A DNA stretch of 64,000 nucleotides from DATFVA01 sp963832355 (GTDB taxonomy: Bacteria; Bacteroidota; Ignavibacteria; Ignavibacteriales; Ignavibacteriaceae). The position numbers were made by a program, and so were the translations under genes. Under the pieces are notes generated by a model that saw only the letters and a list, made by a program, of their open reading frames with translations, had not been told where the DNA came from and did not search any database. The stretch spans positions 52,685 to 116,684 of the forward strand of contig CAWHTX010000015.1 of the NCBI GenBank assembly GCA_963832355.1, given 5' to 3'. Shown one piece after another: positions 45,116-54,511 of this stretch (positions are counted from its first letter, which is position 1; each line of letters begins with the position of its first letter).

Positions 45116-46469
45116 GTGCATAGATTTAGTATTTTTTTATTAATAGGAGTATTAACATTGCTTACCCAGAATATTAATGCTCAGGAGGCGGAAAAGATCC
45201 TCCCCTACCCAATATATCAGCAGAAACTGGAGAACGGACTTAACATTGTAACCGTTCCGTTCGATAGTCCCGGTCTCGCTGCATTTTATATTGTTGTGCG
45301 TGTCGGTTCAAGGAATGAAGTTGAACAGGGCGTTACAGGTTTCGCACACTTTTTTGAACATATGATGTTCAGAGGGAACAGATAAATACCCGCGCGAAAA
45401 GTATAATGAAGTGCTTAAGATGACCGGGGCAAGTGCAAACGCGAATACTTCTCTCGACCGCACCATCTATCATATGACCGGGAATGTTGACTACCTCGAT
45501 ACAATGTTCGCGGTTGAATCCGACAGGTTTGAGAACCTTCATTATTCAGAACACGATTTTAAGACAGAGGCAGGCGCGGTTAAAGGCGAGTACACAAAGA
45601 ATTATGCAAGTCCCTACCAGCAGCTTTACGAGGCGCTTCTCGATACTGCTTTCGTGAAACATACTTACAAGCATACAACTATGGGCTTCTTCAAGGATAT
45701 AGTAGATATGCCCAACCAGTATGAGTATTCTCTCAAGTTCTTCAAGCGTTATTACAGACCGGAGTATTCCACCATCGTTGTTGTAGGTGACGTTACTCCC
45801 GAAAAAGTAAATGCTCTTGCAAAGAAATATTTCGGCGACTGGAAAAGAGGCGATTACACTGCCGACGTTCCTGTTGAACCGAAACAGACTGAAGAGAAAA
45901 TAGTCCATCTTCAGAATGGATCTATCCCGCCATATATGAGCATGAACTACAAAGGTCCTGCCTTCAATGATCGAAAGATTGATATGCCGGCCATTGATGT
46001 ACTGAATACGATCCTTTTCTCACGCAACTCAGATCTCTTCAACAAACTTGTTGTAAAAGAGCAGAAGCTGAGGTTCCTCGGCGGAGGTGCTATGGATTCG
46101 CGCGATCCTTATCTTATAAGCATTCAGGCTTCATTCATAAACAAGGATGACTTCCAGTATGTAAGGGATGAGATAACCAAAGCTATTGATGCGGTTAAAA
46201 AGAACGGTGTCGATAAGAAGATGCTCGATGAAACGAAGTCGAACCTGAAATACAGCTTCGCAATGAGCATCGATAATCCCGATGCCATCGCCAACTCTAT
46301 CAGTCATTATATCTACCTCACCGGCGATCCCGAATCGCTCAACAGGCTGTACGCCATGTACGACAAGGTAACGGTTGACGATGTTAAGATGGTTGCAAAT
46401 AAATATTACAACAACAGCGATCTGACTATAGCAACAATTTCAGCAGATGAGAAAGGAGGGGTAAAATAA
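45116..46469 (+). CDS. M16 metallopeptidase, active HXXEH subunit (frameshifted)
   Basis: Starts at a GTG (45116) after AAGGAAGG and has a signal peptide (MHRFSIFLLIGVLTLLTQNI). The zinc motif is HFFEHMMF (HxxEH). The frame stops at 45385; skipping one base in GGG (45374-45376) restores RGTDKYPREKYNEVLKMTG and runs on to 46469. The downstream zinc-binding glutamate region is EDAGAVKGEYTKN-like (ETEAGAVKGEYT). It is probably a periplasmic M16B protease that degrades exported peptides, working with the next gene. Confidence 0.82.
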
Positions 46470-48001
46470 TGAAAGCAATAATAATTTCTTTATTATTAAC
46501 AGGGTTTCTTATGGCACAGGAAGTTGTGGAACTGAAGCAGCCCTCGGCGGCCAAAATAGTAGTTAAGCTTATGTTTAAAAACGGTTCTGTTTGCGATCCT
46601 GCCGGTAAGGACGGCTTAACCTACACCACGGCAAACCTTATCACCCAGGGCGGAACAGGCGATATGTCGTTCAGCGATATACAGGATAAGATATACCCGA
46701 TGGCTGCCCGCTACAGCTCGTCCGTGGATAAGGAAGTAACGATCTTTACTTTCGAGTTTCATAAGGACTGGGCGGATAAGTTCTACCCGATAATGATAGG
46801 TCTGATCACCAACCCTTCATTCTCGCAGAATGACTTCGACAGGGTTAAAACCAACCAGCAGGCTTATGTCGACCAGGTTATCCGCGCATCATCTGACGAA
46901 GAATACAGCAAGAAAGCCCTCGAGGATTTTCTCTTCAGGGGAACCGACTACCAGCATATGGTTGAAGGTAAATCGGCATCTGTTTCTTCAATTACCCTTG
47001 ACGATGTAAAAGAGCAGTATAAAAAATACTTCACACAGAATAATCTTATGATCGGCATTGCCGGAAGCTACACAGATGCTTTCCTCAATAAGCTGAAAGA
47101 GGATCTGAAGAAGCTTCCCGATACCAAACCTGAATTACCGGCTGTTCCCGATGTTAAGATGCCCGACGGTATTAACGTCGAGATAATTTCGAAAGAAGGT
47201 GCATTCGGTTCAGCTATATTTGCAGGCTATCCTATAGATATCACAAGAGCAAATGATGATTTTGCCGCTTTGATGGTTGCGAATTCATATTTGGGCGAGC
47301 ACAGGAAGTCGTACGGCAGGTTATACCAGATGATCCGCGAGGAGCGATCAATGAACTACGGCGATTATTCGTATATCGAATGGTACCAGAACGGGGGCGG
47401 TAATATGCTTCCGCCGTCGGGAGTGCCGCGTCATGCAAACTACTTCGCGTTATGGATACGTCCCGTTCAGATTGCCAAACAGCTGAAGATGCAGTACCCT
47501 GAACTGAAAGACGTCAGCATAGGTCACGCTCATTTTGCACTGCGTATGGCTCTGCGCGAAATGGATAAGATGATAAAGAACGGTATGTCGCAGAAGGATT
47601 TTGAGGCAACAAGGGCTTTCCTGCAAAGCTATATAAAACTTTATATCCAGTCGCCCGATGAGCAGCTCGGCTACCTGATGGATTCGCGTATGTACGGAAG
47701 GAAGGATTACATTAAGGAACTCGGCACTCTGCTGTCAAACCTTACGCTTGAAGATGTTAACAATGCGATAAAGAAGTATATGCAGATAGATAATATGGAT
47801 GTAACGATCGTAACGGATAAGAGTGAAGCAGAACCGCTGGCTGAGAGTCTCAGGAATAATACACCTTCGCCGATGAGCTACTCTAACCAGGTAAAGGCAG
47901 GACTCTCCGATGAGATCCTGAAAGAAGATAAAGCGACCGAGGACTTCAAGCTGAATGTAAAGAGCGTAAAGATTGTAGACTCCAAAGACACCTTCAAGTA
48001 A
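46469..48001 (+). CDS. M16 metallopeptidase, inactive partner subunit
   Basis: Protein of 510 residues. It begins MKAIIISLLLTGFLMAQEVV. It has the M16 fold (for example YPIMIGLITNPSFSQNDFDR, GIAGSYTDAFLNKLKEDL) but no HxxEH zinc site where it is expected. This is the usual non-catalytic partner of an M16B pair. Its ATG overlaps the stop of the active subunit gene (TAATG), so the two are translated together. Confidence 0.85.
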   Translation: MKAIIISLLLTGFLMAQEVVELKQPSAAKIVVKLMFKNGSVCDPAGKDGLTYTTANLITQGGTGDMSFSDIQDKIYPMAARYSSSVDKEVTIFTFEFHKDWADKFYPIMIGLITNPSFSQNDFDRVKTNQQAYVDQVIRASSDEEYSKKALEDFLFRGTDYQHMVEGKSASVSSITLDDVKEQYKKYFTQNNLMIGIAGSYTDAFLNKLKEDLKKLPDTKPELPAVPDVKMPDGINVEIISKEGAFGSAIFAGYPIDITRANDDFAALMVANSYLGEHRKSYGRLYQMIREERSMNYGDYSYIEWYQNGGGNMLPPSGVPRHANYFALWIRPVQIAKQLKMQYPELKDVSIGHAHFALRMALREMDKMIKNGMSQKDFEATRAFLQSYIKLYIQSPDEQLGYLMDSRMYGRKDYIKELGTLLSNLTLEDVNNAIKKYMQIDNMDVTIVTDKSEAEPLAESLRNNTPSPMSYSNQVKAGLSDEILKEDKATEDFKLNVKSVKIVDSKDTFK

Positions 48002-48051
48002 AATTCCATAGAGAGGGATTTTTAATTGATTCTATAGAGAGGAATTTTAAC

Positions 48052-48080
48052 ATTACCCCCGGTTTTTAGCCGGGGGTAAT
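48052..48080. terminator. Bidirectional terminator hairpin
   Basis: ATTACCCCCGG-TTTTTAG-CCGGGGGTAAT is an 11-bp perfect stem with a 7-base loop. It lies between the convergent M16 and BNR protein genes. It is preceded by two near-copies of TTCTATAGAGAGGAATTTT (48004-48024, 48030-48049). Confidence 0.85.
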
Positions 48081-48105
48081 TTATGTAATCAACTAAGAAG
48101 AGATA

Positions 48106-50104
48106 TTACTTAACCAGGATCATTTTGCGGCTCTGCACATTCGCGCCGGCCTTCAGGGTGTAGAAGTATACGCCGCTTCCCAGGTCAGAAGCATCGAAAT
48201 TAACAGAATATTTCCCGGCTGTTTTCTGCTCATTCACAAGAGATGCGACCTCATTCCCCAGCACATCATACACCTTCAGCGTAACAAACTCATTCTCCGG
48301 GAGAGAATAGCTTATCACTGTTGAAGGGTTGAACGGGTTTGGATAGTTCTGCGCAAGTTCAAATGAAGCAGGTGCAATTTCAGCGGTAGAGATATCCGAG
48401 TAATTATAGCTGCCGTCGAAGTCTGTCTGCTTCAGTCTGTAATACAGCCGCGGCACGGATACGCCTGCAAGCCTGTCTGTATATGAATATATCTGCGGTT
48501 CGGCAGTAGTTCCGTTTCCGTCAACAAAACCGATAATACTCCAGTCTTTCCTGTCGGTGCTTCTCTCAATCTGGAAGCCCTTGTTGTTTGTCTCTGTCGC
48601 GGTCGTCCAGTTCAGGGTAACAACACCGTCCCCTGCAGTAGTGGTGAATGATGTAAGTTCAACAGGAATAACATCGGGAGTAATATAGCTGTAATAAACG
48701 TCCTGTTCCCCGTTGAATGTTGCCGCCCATGCAAGCCGTGCTCCGTTCTCATCGGACACCATATGGTAGTAATCCCCCATCTTATTCTGGTTCGGCCAGC
48801 CGAGGTGAGGATCGAAGTAATCCGACATCCTTTCGTTCGCCGACCACGACAGGCCTCCGTCGGTTGAATAGGAATAATATAAAGCAGATATGTAAGTTCC
48901 CGGATGATCCCTCGTATCAAGCCAGATCACGTCGATACGTCCGTTCGGGGCAACCGACATAGTGCCGAACCACTGATACGCGTTGGTGCCGATATCATCA
49001 TTTATTTTGATAGACGGAATCCAGTTCACCCCGCCGTCTGTGCTTCTTGTAGAATCTCACATCAAGCGGATCAGATCCGGAATAAGGTTCAACCGAACAC
49101 AACAGGTAAACGTTGCCGTCGCCGGGTCCTCCGGAAGTGTCTATCGCGATCGATGTCTGGCCTAAAAGACCTCCGGGGTTTGGTCCGTATCTGTCAGCAA
49201 TATACCCGCCGAGGTCTACTGAAGTTGACATATTCCATGTAACCAGCTGACCCGCAAACTTTGCAGAAGTGGACTTGGCAACAACAAAATCAAATAAGCC
49301 CGATGCGCCTACATAAAGGTCGCCGTTTCCATCCGTCATCAGCGTGCCCCACGAAGGATCGTCGGGTATCACTACACAGTTTTCAAAATAGGAGCCGTCG
49401 GTTGAGCGGGTGAAGAAACCGGGATAGCAGGTGCTGAAGAAGCTTGTCCAGAAAGCATAGATATGACCTGCGCCGGGACCATCGGTTTTATCTATTGTCA
49501 TCCACTGTTTATCGCCTCCGTGCGCGTCGGTGCCGTTATCCCACGACAGTCCGCCGTCAGTCGACTTGAATACCTTGCAGTAGTAATCGGGATCGTCGGT
49601 AAGACTGTTGTAATAAAAGTTGCCCTCCTTGTCGAAATCAAGGACAGGATCGGAGCGGAAGATACCGGGCTGGATGACACCCGGAAATGTCCATGTCATT
49701 CCGCCGTCGGTCGTATATGCGTGACCGGCCTGGCGGAAGTTGCTGCTTATTGTGTTGAACTGTCTCCATCCTATGGTCATCTTATTTGGATCGTTAGGAT
49801 CGATGGCTATGGATGGTTCATTGGCTGCATCGCCGGTTATGTTAAGTCCGTTCTCGTCAACATTCACCTGAACGGTGGTAATGCCGCTCATCGTATAATG
49901 GTAGCCGGGGGATCTTCCCATATCGTCCCTCGACACAGGAACATACTCGTCGTCCATTACTTCGTGGTGGGATGACGGATCGTGAGGCTGTGGTTTGTTC
50001 GCCTGGGAGAAAACCAGGCCGGATGAAAAGAGAACAATCAGGACTGTTGTTGGTAATAGGCTGGCTGCTTGGCTGAATCTTTTCCCCGTAGAAATTTTGA
50101 TCAT
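48106..50104 (-). CDS. Secreted BNR-repeat (sialidase-like) protein with sorting domain, frameshifted
   Basis: The frame starts at 50104, with a hydrophobic segment (ASLLPTTVLIVLFSSGLVFS) serving as signal. Repeats such as VFKSTDGGLSWDNG and FFTRSTDGSYFEN are Asp-box-like BNR motifs. The frame closes at 48998; moving one base near 49048 restores STDGGVNWIPSIKIND and continues to 48106. The C-terminal sorting domain begins LAQNYPNPFNPSTVISYSL and ends SRKMILVK. It is a secreted protein that may bind or cleave glycans; catalytic residues of true sialidases were not verified. Confidence 0.82.
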
Positions 50105-50305
50105 AGTACTTCTCCGGATTAGATGTGGAAGTAGGATAAATTTATGTTCCTATTAATTTACAAATAATTAAAGTTTACTTCTTCACAAAATTGTAATGAT
50201 CTTTCCTTCCCGGTGCGCTCATCTTCGCAGGCCTGCGCACCACTCAGTACGGCTTTAACTTACTTTTTCTTTAATTTTGCCATTATCATATAACCGGGAT
50301 TTGCA

Positions 50306-50998
50306 ATGAAAACAATGGGACTTATTGGCGGCACGGGCTGGGTATCCACTACCGACTACTACCGCCTCATCAACAAGGAAACCAACAAACTTCTGGGAGG
50401 TCAGAACTCCGCACGCCTTCTCCTTTACTCCTTCAACTACGCCGATATAAATGAGTGCAACTTACGCGACGATCACGAACAGGTATACCGCTACGTTCTT
50501 GAAGCCGCGAAGAAATTAAAAGATGCTTCCGCCGATTTCCTGGTGCTCTGCGCAAATACTCTCCACCAGTATGTGGATAGGTTAACTGAAGAAATACAGC
50601 TTCCCATAGTTCACATAGCAGATGCGGCTGCCGCAGAGATTAAAAGAAGAGAACTTACAACAATAGGACTCCTCGGCACAAGGTTCACGATGGAAATGGA
50701 TTTCTACACAAAGAAACTCAGCGAAGCCGGCATCACTTCACTCGTGCCCGACAAACCTGAAAGGGACTACATTCACAGCGTGATAATGGACGAGCTCCTC
50801 AAAGAGAACTTCCGTCCTGAATCAAAGCAGCGCTTCCTTGAGATCATAAAAGAGCTTGAGGGGAGAGGCGCGCAGGGCATCGTCCTGGGCTGCACAGAGA
50901 TCCCCTTATTGATAAAGCAGGAAGACACTCACCTCCCCGTCTTTAATACATTGCAGCTCCACGCAAAGGCCGCCGTCGATTACGCTCTTAACAGCTGA
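50306..50998 (+). CDS. Aspartate/glutamate racemase family protein
   Basis: Protein of 230 residues. It starts MKTMGLIGGTGWVSTTDYY. The two catalytic cysteines are in LVLCANTLHQY and IVLGCTEIPLLI, and the TLGLL-like core TTIGLLGTRFTMEMDFY is present. PLP-independent racemases of this family interconvert L- and D-aspartate or -glutamate, used for the cell wall. The preferred substrate is not certain. It follows a 200-base gene-free region. Confidence 0.9.
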   Translation: MKTMGLIGGTGWVSTTDYYRLINKETNKLLGGQNSARLLLYSFNYADINECNLRDDHEQVYRYVLEAAKKLKDASADFLVLCANTLHQYVDRLTEEIQLPIVHIADAAAAEIKRRELTTIGLLGTRFTMEMDFYTKKLSEAGITSLVPDKPERDYIHSVIMDELLKENFRPESKQRFLEIIKELEGRGAQGIVLGCTEIPLLIKQEDTHLPVFNTLQLHAKAAVDYALNS

Positions 50999-51197
50999 AA
51001 CGATGGCTGCCGATATGCTGCCGTAATACCCCGGGCCGCTATCAATAAAAAATAATTGGTTCGCTGTCTCCTTTGACACACATCATCAGTAAGTTGTGAC
51101 CCCACGATCACTTCTCTTATGTATCTCCGTGAGTGTGACCTGAGTGATTGACTATCTTACCCTGAAAAATATATTGGCAGAAACTAAATAAGGAAGC

Positions 51198-52119
51198 ATG
51201 TTCAGGTTAAAAGTTCCAGCGCTCGTTTTTCTTTTGATCGGATTTTATCTGTTAGTCCCCTCATGTAACTCCCGGGTAAAAAGCCCCTCTGTACAGACTA
51301 AAAGCACAACTCAAGGATCAGGTTTAGCCGAGGCATCAATGTCCCTCAACCTGAGTACCGGTAAACAGATTTACGATAATTACTGCTCCGCCTGTCATGG
51401 TGTTAACGGAAACGGTGAGGGGCAGTATGCAGATGAGATGAAGACCAAACCCACAGATTTCACTTCGGGTATGTACAAATTCAAATCCACTCCTTACGGA
51501 ACACTTCCCACAAAAGAAGATATCGTCAGCACCCTTGAGCTGGGAGTAAGAACAACAGCAATGATACCTCAGCTGCAGCTGAGTACTAACCAGATGAATG
51601 AAGTGGCAGAATATATTTTATCATTTGCGCCTAAAGGAGAAATGTCAGGCAGTCCAATAACAATTCCTCCAAAGCCGGAATTGACAAAGAGCCTTAATAA
51701 AGAAGGGGGAAAAAATATACAGCATAAATTGTGTCAGCTGCCATGGAAGCGACCTTAAAGGAGACGGCCCGAACGCCGGAAAGCTGCAAAATTACAAAGG
51801 ACAATCTGTTCGTCCCGCTAACCTTACTTTAATCCCGCTGAAAAGAGGCAACACACCCGAATGGAAGTATAAAATAATAAATAATGGAATTGAAGGAACC
51901 CCTATGGTGGCATACTCCGGCGTCATAAAACCTGGAGATATCTGGGCACTGATCTATTACATAGATTCAGTTAAAAAGGAAGAACGCCCCTCAAACGGAA
52001 AAGGAATGATGGGCGGCGGAATGATGGGCGGAATGATGGGACATAGATTAGTTGGTGAAGAATATATCGGAGTGAGGATCGACATGGCCGCCGGTCATGC
52101 CTGGATGATGGAAAGATAA
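51198..52119 (+). CDS. Dihaem cytochrome c lipoprotein with Met/Gly-rich tail (frameshifted)
   Basis: Residues 1-23 form a lipoprotein signal ending LLVPSC. The first haem site is YCSACHGVNGNGEG (63-67), in a class I cytochrome c domain. The frame stops at 51758. Dropping one A in the run 51710-51715 restores KIYSINCVSCHGSDLKGDG, a second haem site, followed by NAGKLQNYKG and an ordinary c domain. The tail has GMMGGGMMGGMMGH, a Met/Gly/His stretch. It lies directly before another cytochrome c gene (17 bases) and the porin-cytochrome gene. It is probably a periplasmic or outer-membrane-anchored electron carrier. Confidence 0.85.
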
Positions 52120-52136
52120 TTTAATTGGAGAAAATA

Positions 52137-52586
52137 ATGAAAAATAGAAGTTTCCTGAAAGTTATGTATATAACTATAATTACCGTTTTTTCCTGCGCTC
52201 TAATGATTGCTTACGCGAACTCAAATCCACGTAAGGTACAGCCGCAAAAACAGGGAAACAAGAAATGGGAAGCCCCGGCTTATGCCGACACATTAAAAAA
52301 TCCACTGGCCGGAAATTTAAAGGCAGCTAAAGAAGGACAAAATCTTTTTAATATATACTGTGCCACCTGCCATGGAAATAAAGGAAAGGGGAACGGAATT
52401 CAGGCCGCAACCCTTAATCCCAAACCTAAAGACCTTACATCAAAGGAAGCTCAAAAACAATCTGACGGCGCACTCTTCTGGAAAATTACCACGGGTAACC
52501 CGCCCATGGTTTCCTGGAAATATACGCTTACAGAAAAACAGCGCTGGCAGGTAGTCGACTACATTCGTCAGCTCGCAAAAAAATGA
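52137..52586 (+). CDS. Monohaem cytochrome c
   Basis: Protein of about 149 residues from the ATG at 52137; GGAG (52126-52129) precedes it, which decides against the upstream TTG. An N-terminal membrane helix (VMYITIITVFSCALMIAYA) serves as signal or anchor. The haem site is YCATCHGNKGKGNG. The axial methionine may be the one in NPPMVSWKYTLT. It is a small class I cytochrome c lying between the dihaem and the porin-cytochrome genes, likely a periplasmic shuttle. Confidence 0.88.
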   Translation: MKNRSFLKVMYITIITVFSCALMIAYANSNPRKVQPQKQGNKKWEAPAYADTLKNPLAGNLKAAKEGQNLFNIYCATCHGNKGKGNGIQAATLNPKPKDLTSKEAQKQSDGALFWKITTGNPPMVSWKYTLTEKQRWQVVDYIRQLAKK

Positions 52587-52623
52587 TATATAAAGTGATT
52601 TATGATATGAAAGGATTTCAGCT

Positions 52624-53958
52624 ATGAGTATTAAAGGTATCTCACTCGTGTTCATAATTGTTTTATTTCTTTTAATTCCGGATGAAGCACGGGCAATCCC
52701 GAGCTTTTCGCGTCAGACAAACCTGGCCTGCAGCAGCTGCCATTATGCATATCCCCAGTTAACGCCCTTCGGCAGAATGTTTAAGCTGAACGGCTATACC
52801 ATGGTCTCCGAAGCTTCTATTGAAGCTAAATCCAAAGATGACGAAACCACGTTAAGAATATTGAAAGTACTTCCTGTAGCGGCCGCTATCCAGGCTTCTT
52901 ACACCTACACGCAGAAGGACGTGCCGGGAATGAAGAACGGCACCGCAAGTATGCCGCAGGAGCTGGCCTTGTACCTGGCGGGAGAAATAACTCCTAAGAT
53001 CGGTTCCTTTATTCAGGCATCCTACGAGGAGGGTTCGGGAGTTTTCGCACTTGATATGACCGACCTGCGTTTTGCGGATCATACAACCCTGGGCGGAAAC
53101 GATCTGCTGTACGGGGTAACACTTAATAATAGTCCCACAATGCAGGATGTATGGCAGACGGGTCCTATCTGGAGCTTCCCCTTTGTTGGTTCCGATGTCG
53201 CACCCTCACCCGGGGCTCAAACCCTGTTCTCCGATGAAGATAAAGTAGGAATGAACGTCGCCGGACTGGGAGCGTATGCACTATATAACAATCTTATTTA
53301 CGGTGAGTTCAGCCTTTACGGATCTACGCACCAGGGACCCCCTTTCCCTGCGGATGCATCGTCAGAGAACACATTAAAAGGAATAATGCCCTACTGGAGG
53401 GTTGCATTACAGCACTCCTGGGGTAATCAGTACGCTGAGATAGGAACGTTTGGTACATCGGCAGACATGTATCCAACCGGTATCTCGGGTATGACCGATA
53501 AATACGTCGATATAGCATTCGATGCCCAGTATGAAAATAATCTCGGTTCAGGTTCCCTGCTTGCTCATACAAGCTTCATAACCGAAAACCGGAATCTCGA
53601 TGCCGCTTACGACGCAGGATATGCTTCCGCCTCCTCGCAGAATCTGAACCACTTTAAGATCGATCTCAGTTATCTTTTTAATACAAGTTACGAACTGAGT
53701 GCCGGCTATTTTATTACCGGGGGTACCGCAGATTCCCTGCTCTATGGAAGAAGTATGACTGACGGATTTTATAACGGAAATCCGAACAGCAGCGGTATTA
53801 CCGCCCAGTTTACATACCTGCCATGGATGAACACGCAGTTTGCCCTGCAGTATGTAATCTATAATAAATTCAACGGTGCAAGTACTAATTACGACGGTTA
53901 CGGCAGAAATGCATCCGATAATAATACACTTTATCTTAACAGCTGGATAGCTTTTTAA
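52624..53958 (+). CDS. Cyc2-like monohaem porin-cytochrome
   Basis: Protein of 444 residues. After the signal peptide (MSIKGISLVFIIVLFLLIPD, ending EARA) comes IPSFSRQTNLACSSCHYAYP (haem site CSSCH at 36-40) and then QLTPFGRMFKLNGYTM. The pattern PxFxRQT..CxxCH..xPxLTPFGRxFKxxGY is that of Cyc2, the fused cytochrome-porin of iron oxidisers. The rest is a chain of about 16 amphipathic beta-strands ending YLNSWIAF, with a terminal aromatic as for outer-membrane insertion. It would move electrons across the outer membrane through one haem. The fold and motif are directly visible; iron as donor is only an inference. Confidence 0.8.
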   Translation: MSIKGISLVFIIVLFLLIPDEARAIPSFSRQTNLACSSCHYAYPQLTPFGRMFKLNGYTMVSEASIEAKSKDDETTLRILKVLPVAAAIQASYTYTQKDVPGMKNGTASMPQELALYLAGEITPKIGSFIQASYEEGSGVFALDMTDLRFADHTTLGGNDLLYGVTLNNSPTMQDVWQTGPIWSFPFVGSDVAPSPGAQTLFSDEDKVGMNVAGLGAYALYNNLIYGEFSLYGSTHQGPPFPADASSENTLKGIMPYWRVALQHSWGNQYAEIGTFGTSADMYPTGISGMTDKYVDIAFDAQYENNLGSGSLLAHTSFITENRNLDAAYDAGYASASSQNLNHFKIDLSYLFNTSYELSAGYFITGGTADSLLYGRSMTDGFYNGNPNSSGITAQFTYLPWMNTQFALQYVIYNKFNGASTNYDGYGRNASDNNTLYLNSWIAF

Positions 53959-53973
53959 CCGGCAGGAGTTGGT

Positions 53974-54504
53974 TTGGAAAAATTTATGCTGAAAGAAGAT
54001 GCCGGACAACTATCACGGCGAAACTTTCTAAAAGTTCTCAGCGGTGTGTTTGCGGGATTTATTACTCTCTCACTGAGCTTCCCGATGATCAGGACCGTGG
54101 CGGGAACCATTAACAGAAAGAAAAAAAGAGCATATTCAAAAGTAACATCACTTAATTCTGTCCCCCCGAATCAGCCTGTTGAACCATCAATGATAATGAC
54201 CGAAGAAGATGCCTTTATAAGGAATACAAAGGTTCAACAGGTCTGGGTGGTAAAAAAATCGGAGACCGATGTAAAGGTCTTTTCCCCTATCTGTCCTCAC
54301 CTGGGCTGCAGATATAACTGGGACGACAGCCGCAGCTTATTTGTTTGTCCCTGTCATCACAGCGTGTTCACAAAAGACGGCGACGTTGTATCGGGTCCCG
54401 CCCCGAGACCGCTCGACACCTTACCCCAGAAAATAGAGAATGATAATCTGTATGTACTGTGGGAAAGATTTAAACCCGGTATACCCGAAAAAGAAGTGAT
54501 TTAG
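53974..54504 (+). CDS. Rieske iron-sulfur protein of a bc-type complex
   Basis: Protein of 176 residues from the TTG at 53974; GGCAGGAGT lies six bases before it, so the ATG at 53986 is less likely. The N-terminal SRRNFLKVLSGVFAGFITLS is a Tat signal/membrane anchor. The Rieske motifs are ICPHLGCRYNWDDSRS and CPCHHSVFTKDGDVVSGPAP. It donates electrons from quinol to the c domains, together with cytochrome b. It is 7 bases from the cytochrome b gene. Confidence 0.93.
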   Translation: MEKFMLKEDAGQLSRRNFLKVLSGVFAGFITLSLSFPMIRTVAGTINRKKKRAYSKVTSLNSVPPNQPVEPSMIMTEEDAFIRNTKVQQVWVVKKSETDVKVFSPICPHLGCRYNWDDSRSLFVCPCHHSVFTKDGDVVSGPAPRPLDTLPQKIENDNLYVLWERFKPGIPEKEVI

Positions 54505-54511
54505 GATTTAT

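Noticed and set aside
48106..50104. True sialidase
   Set aside because: Asp-box repeats are visible, but the arginine triad and catalytic residues of sialidases were not identified.
52624..53958. Firm call of iron oxidation
   Set aside because: The Cyc2-like motif supports a porin-cytochrome, but the donor cannot be read from sequence.
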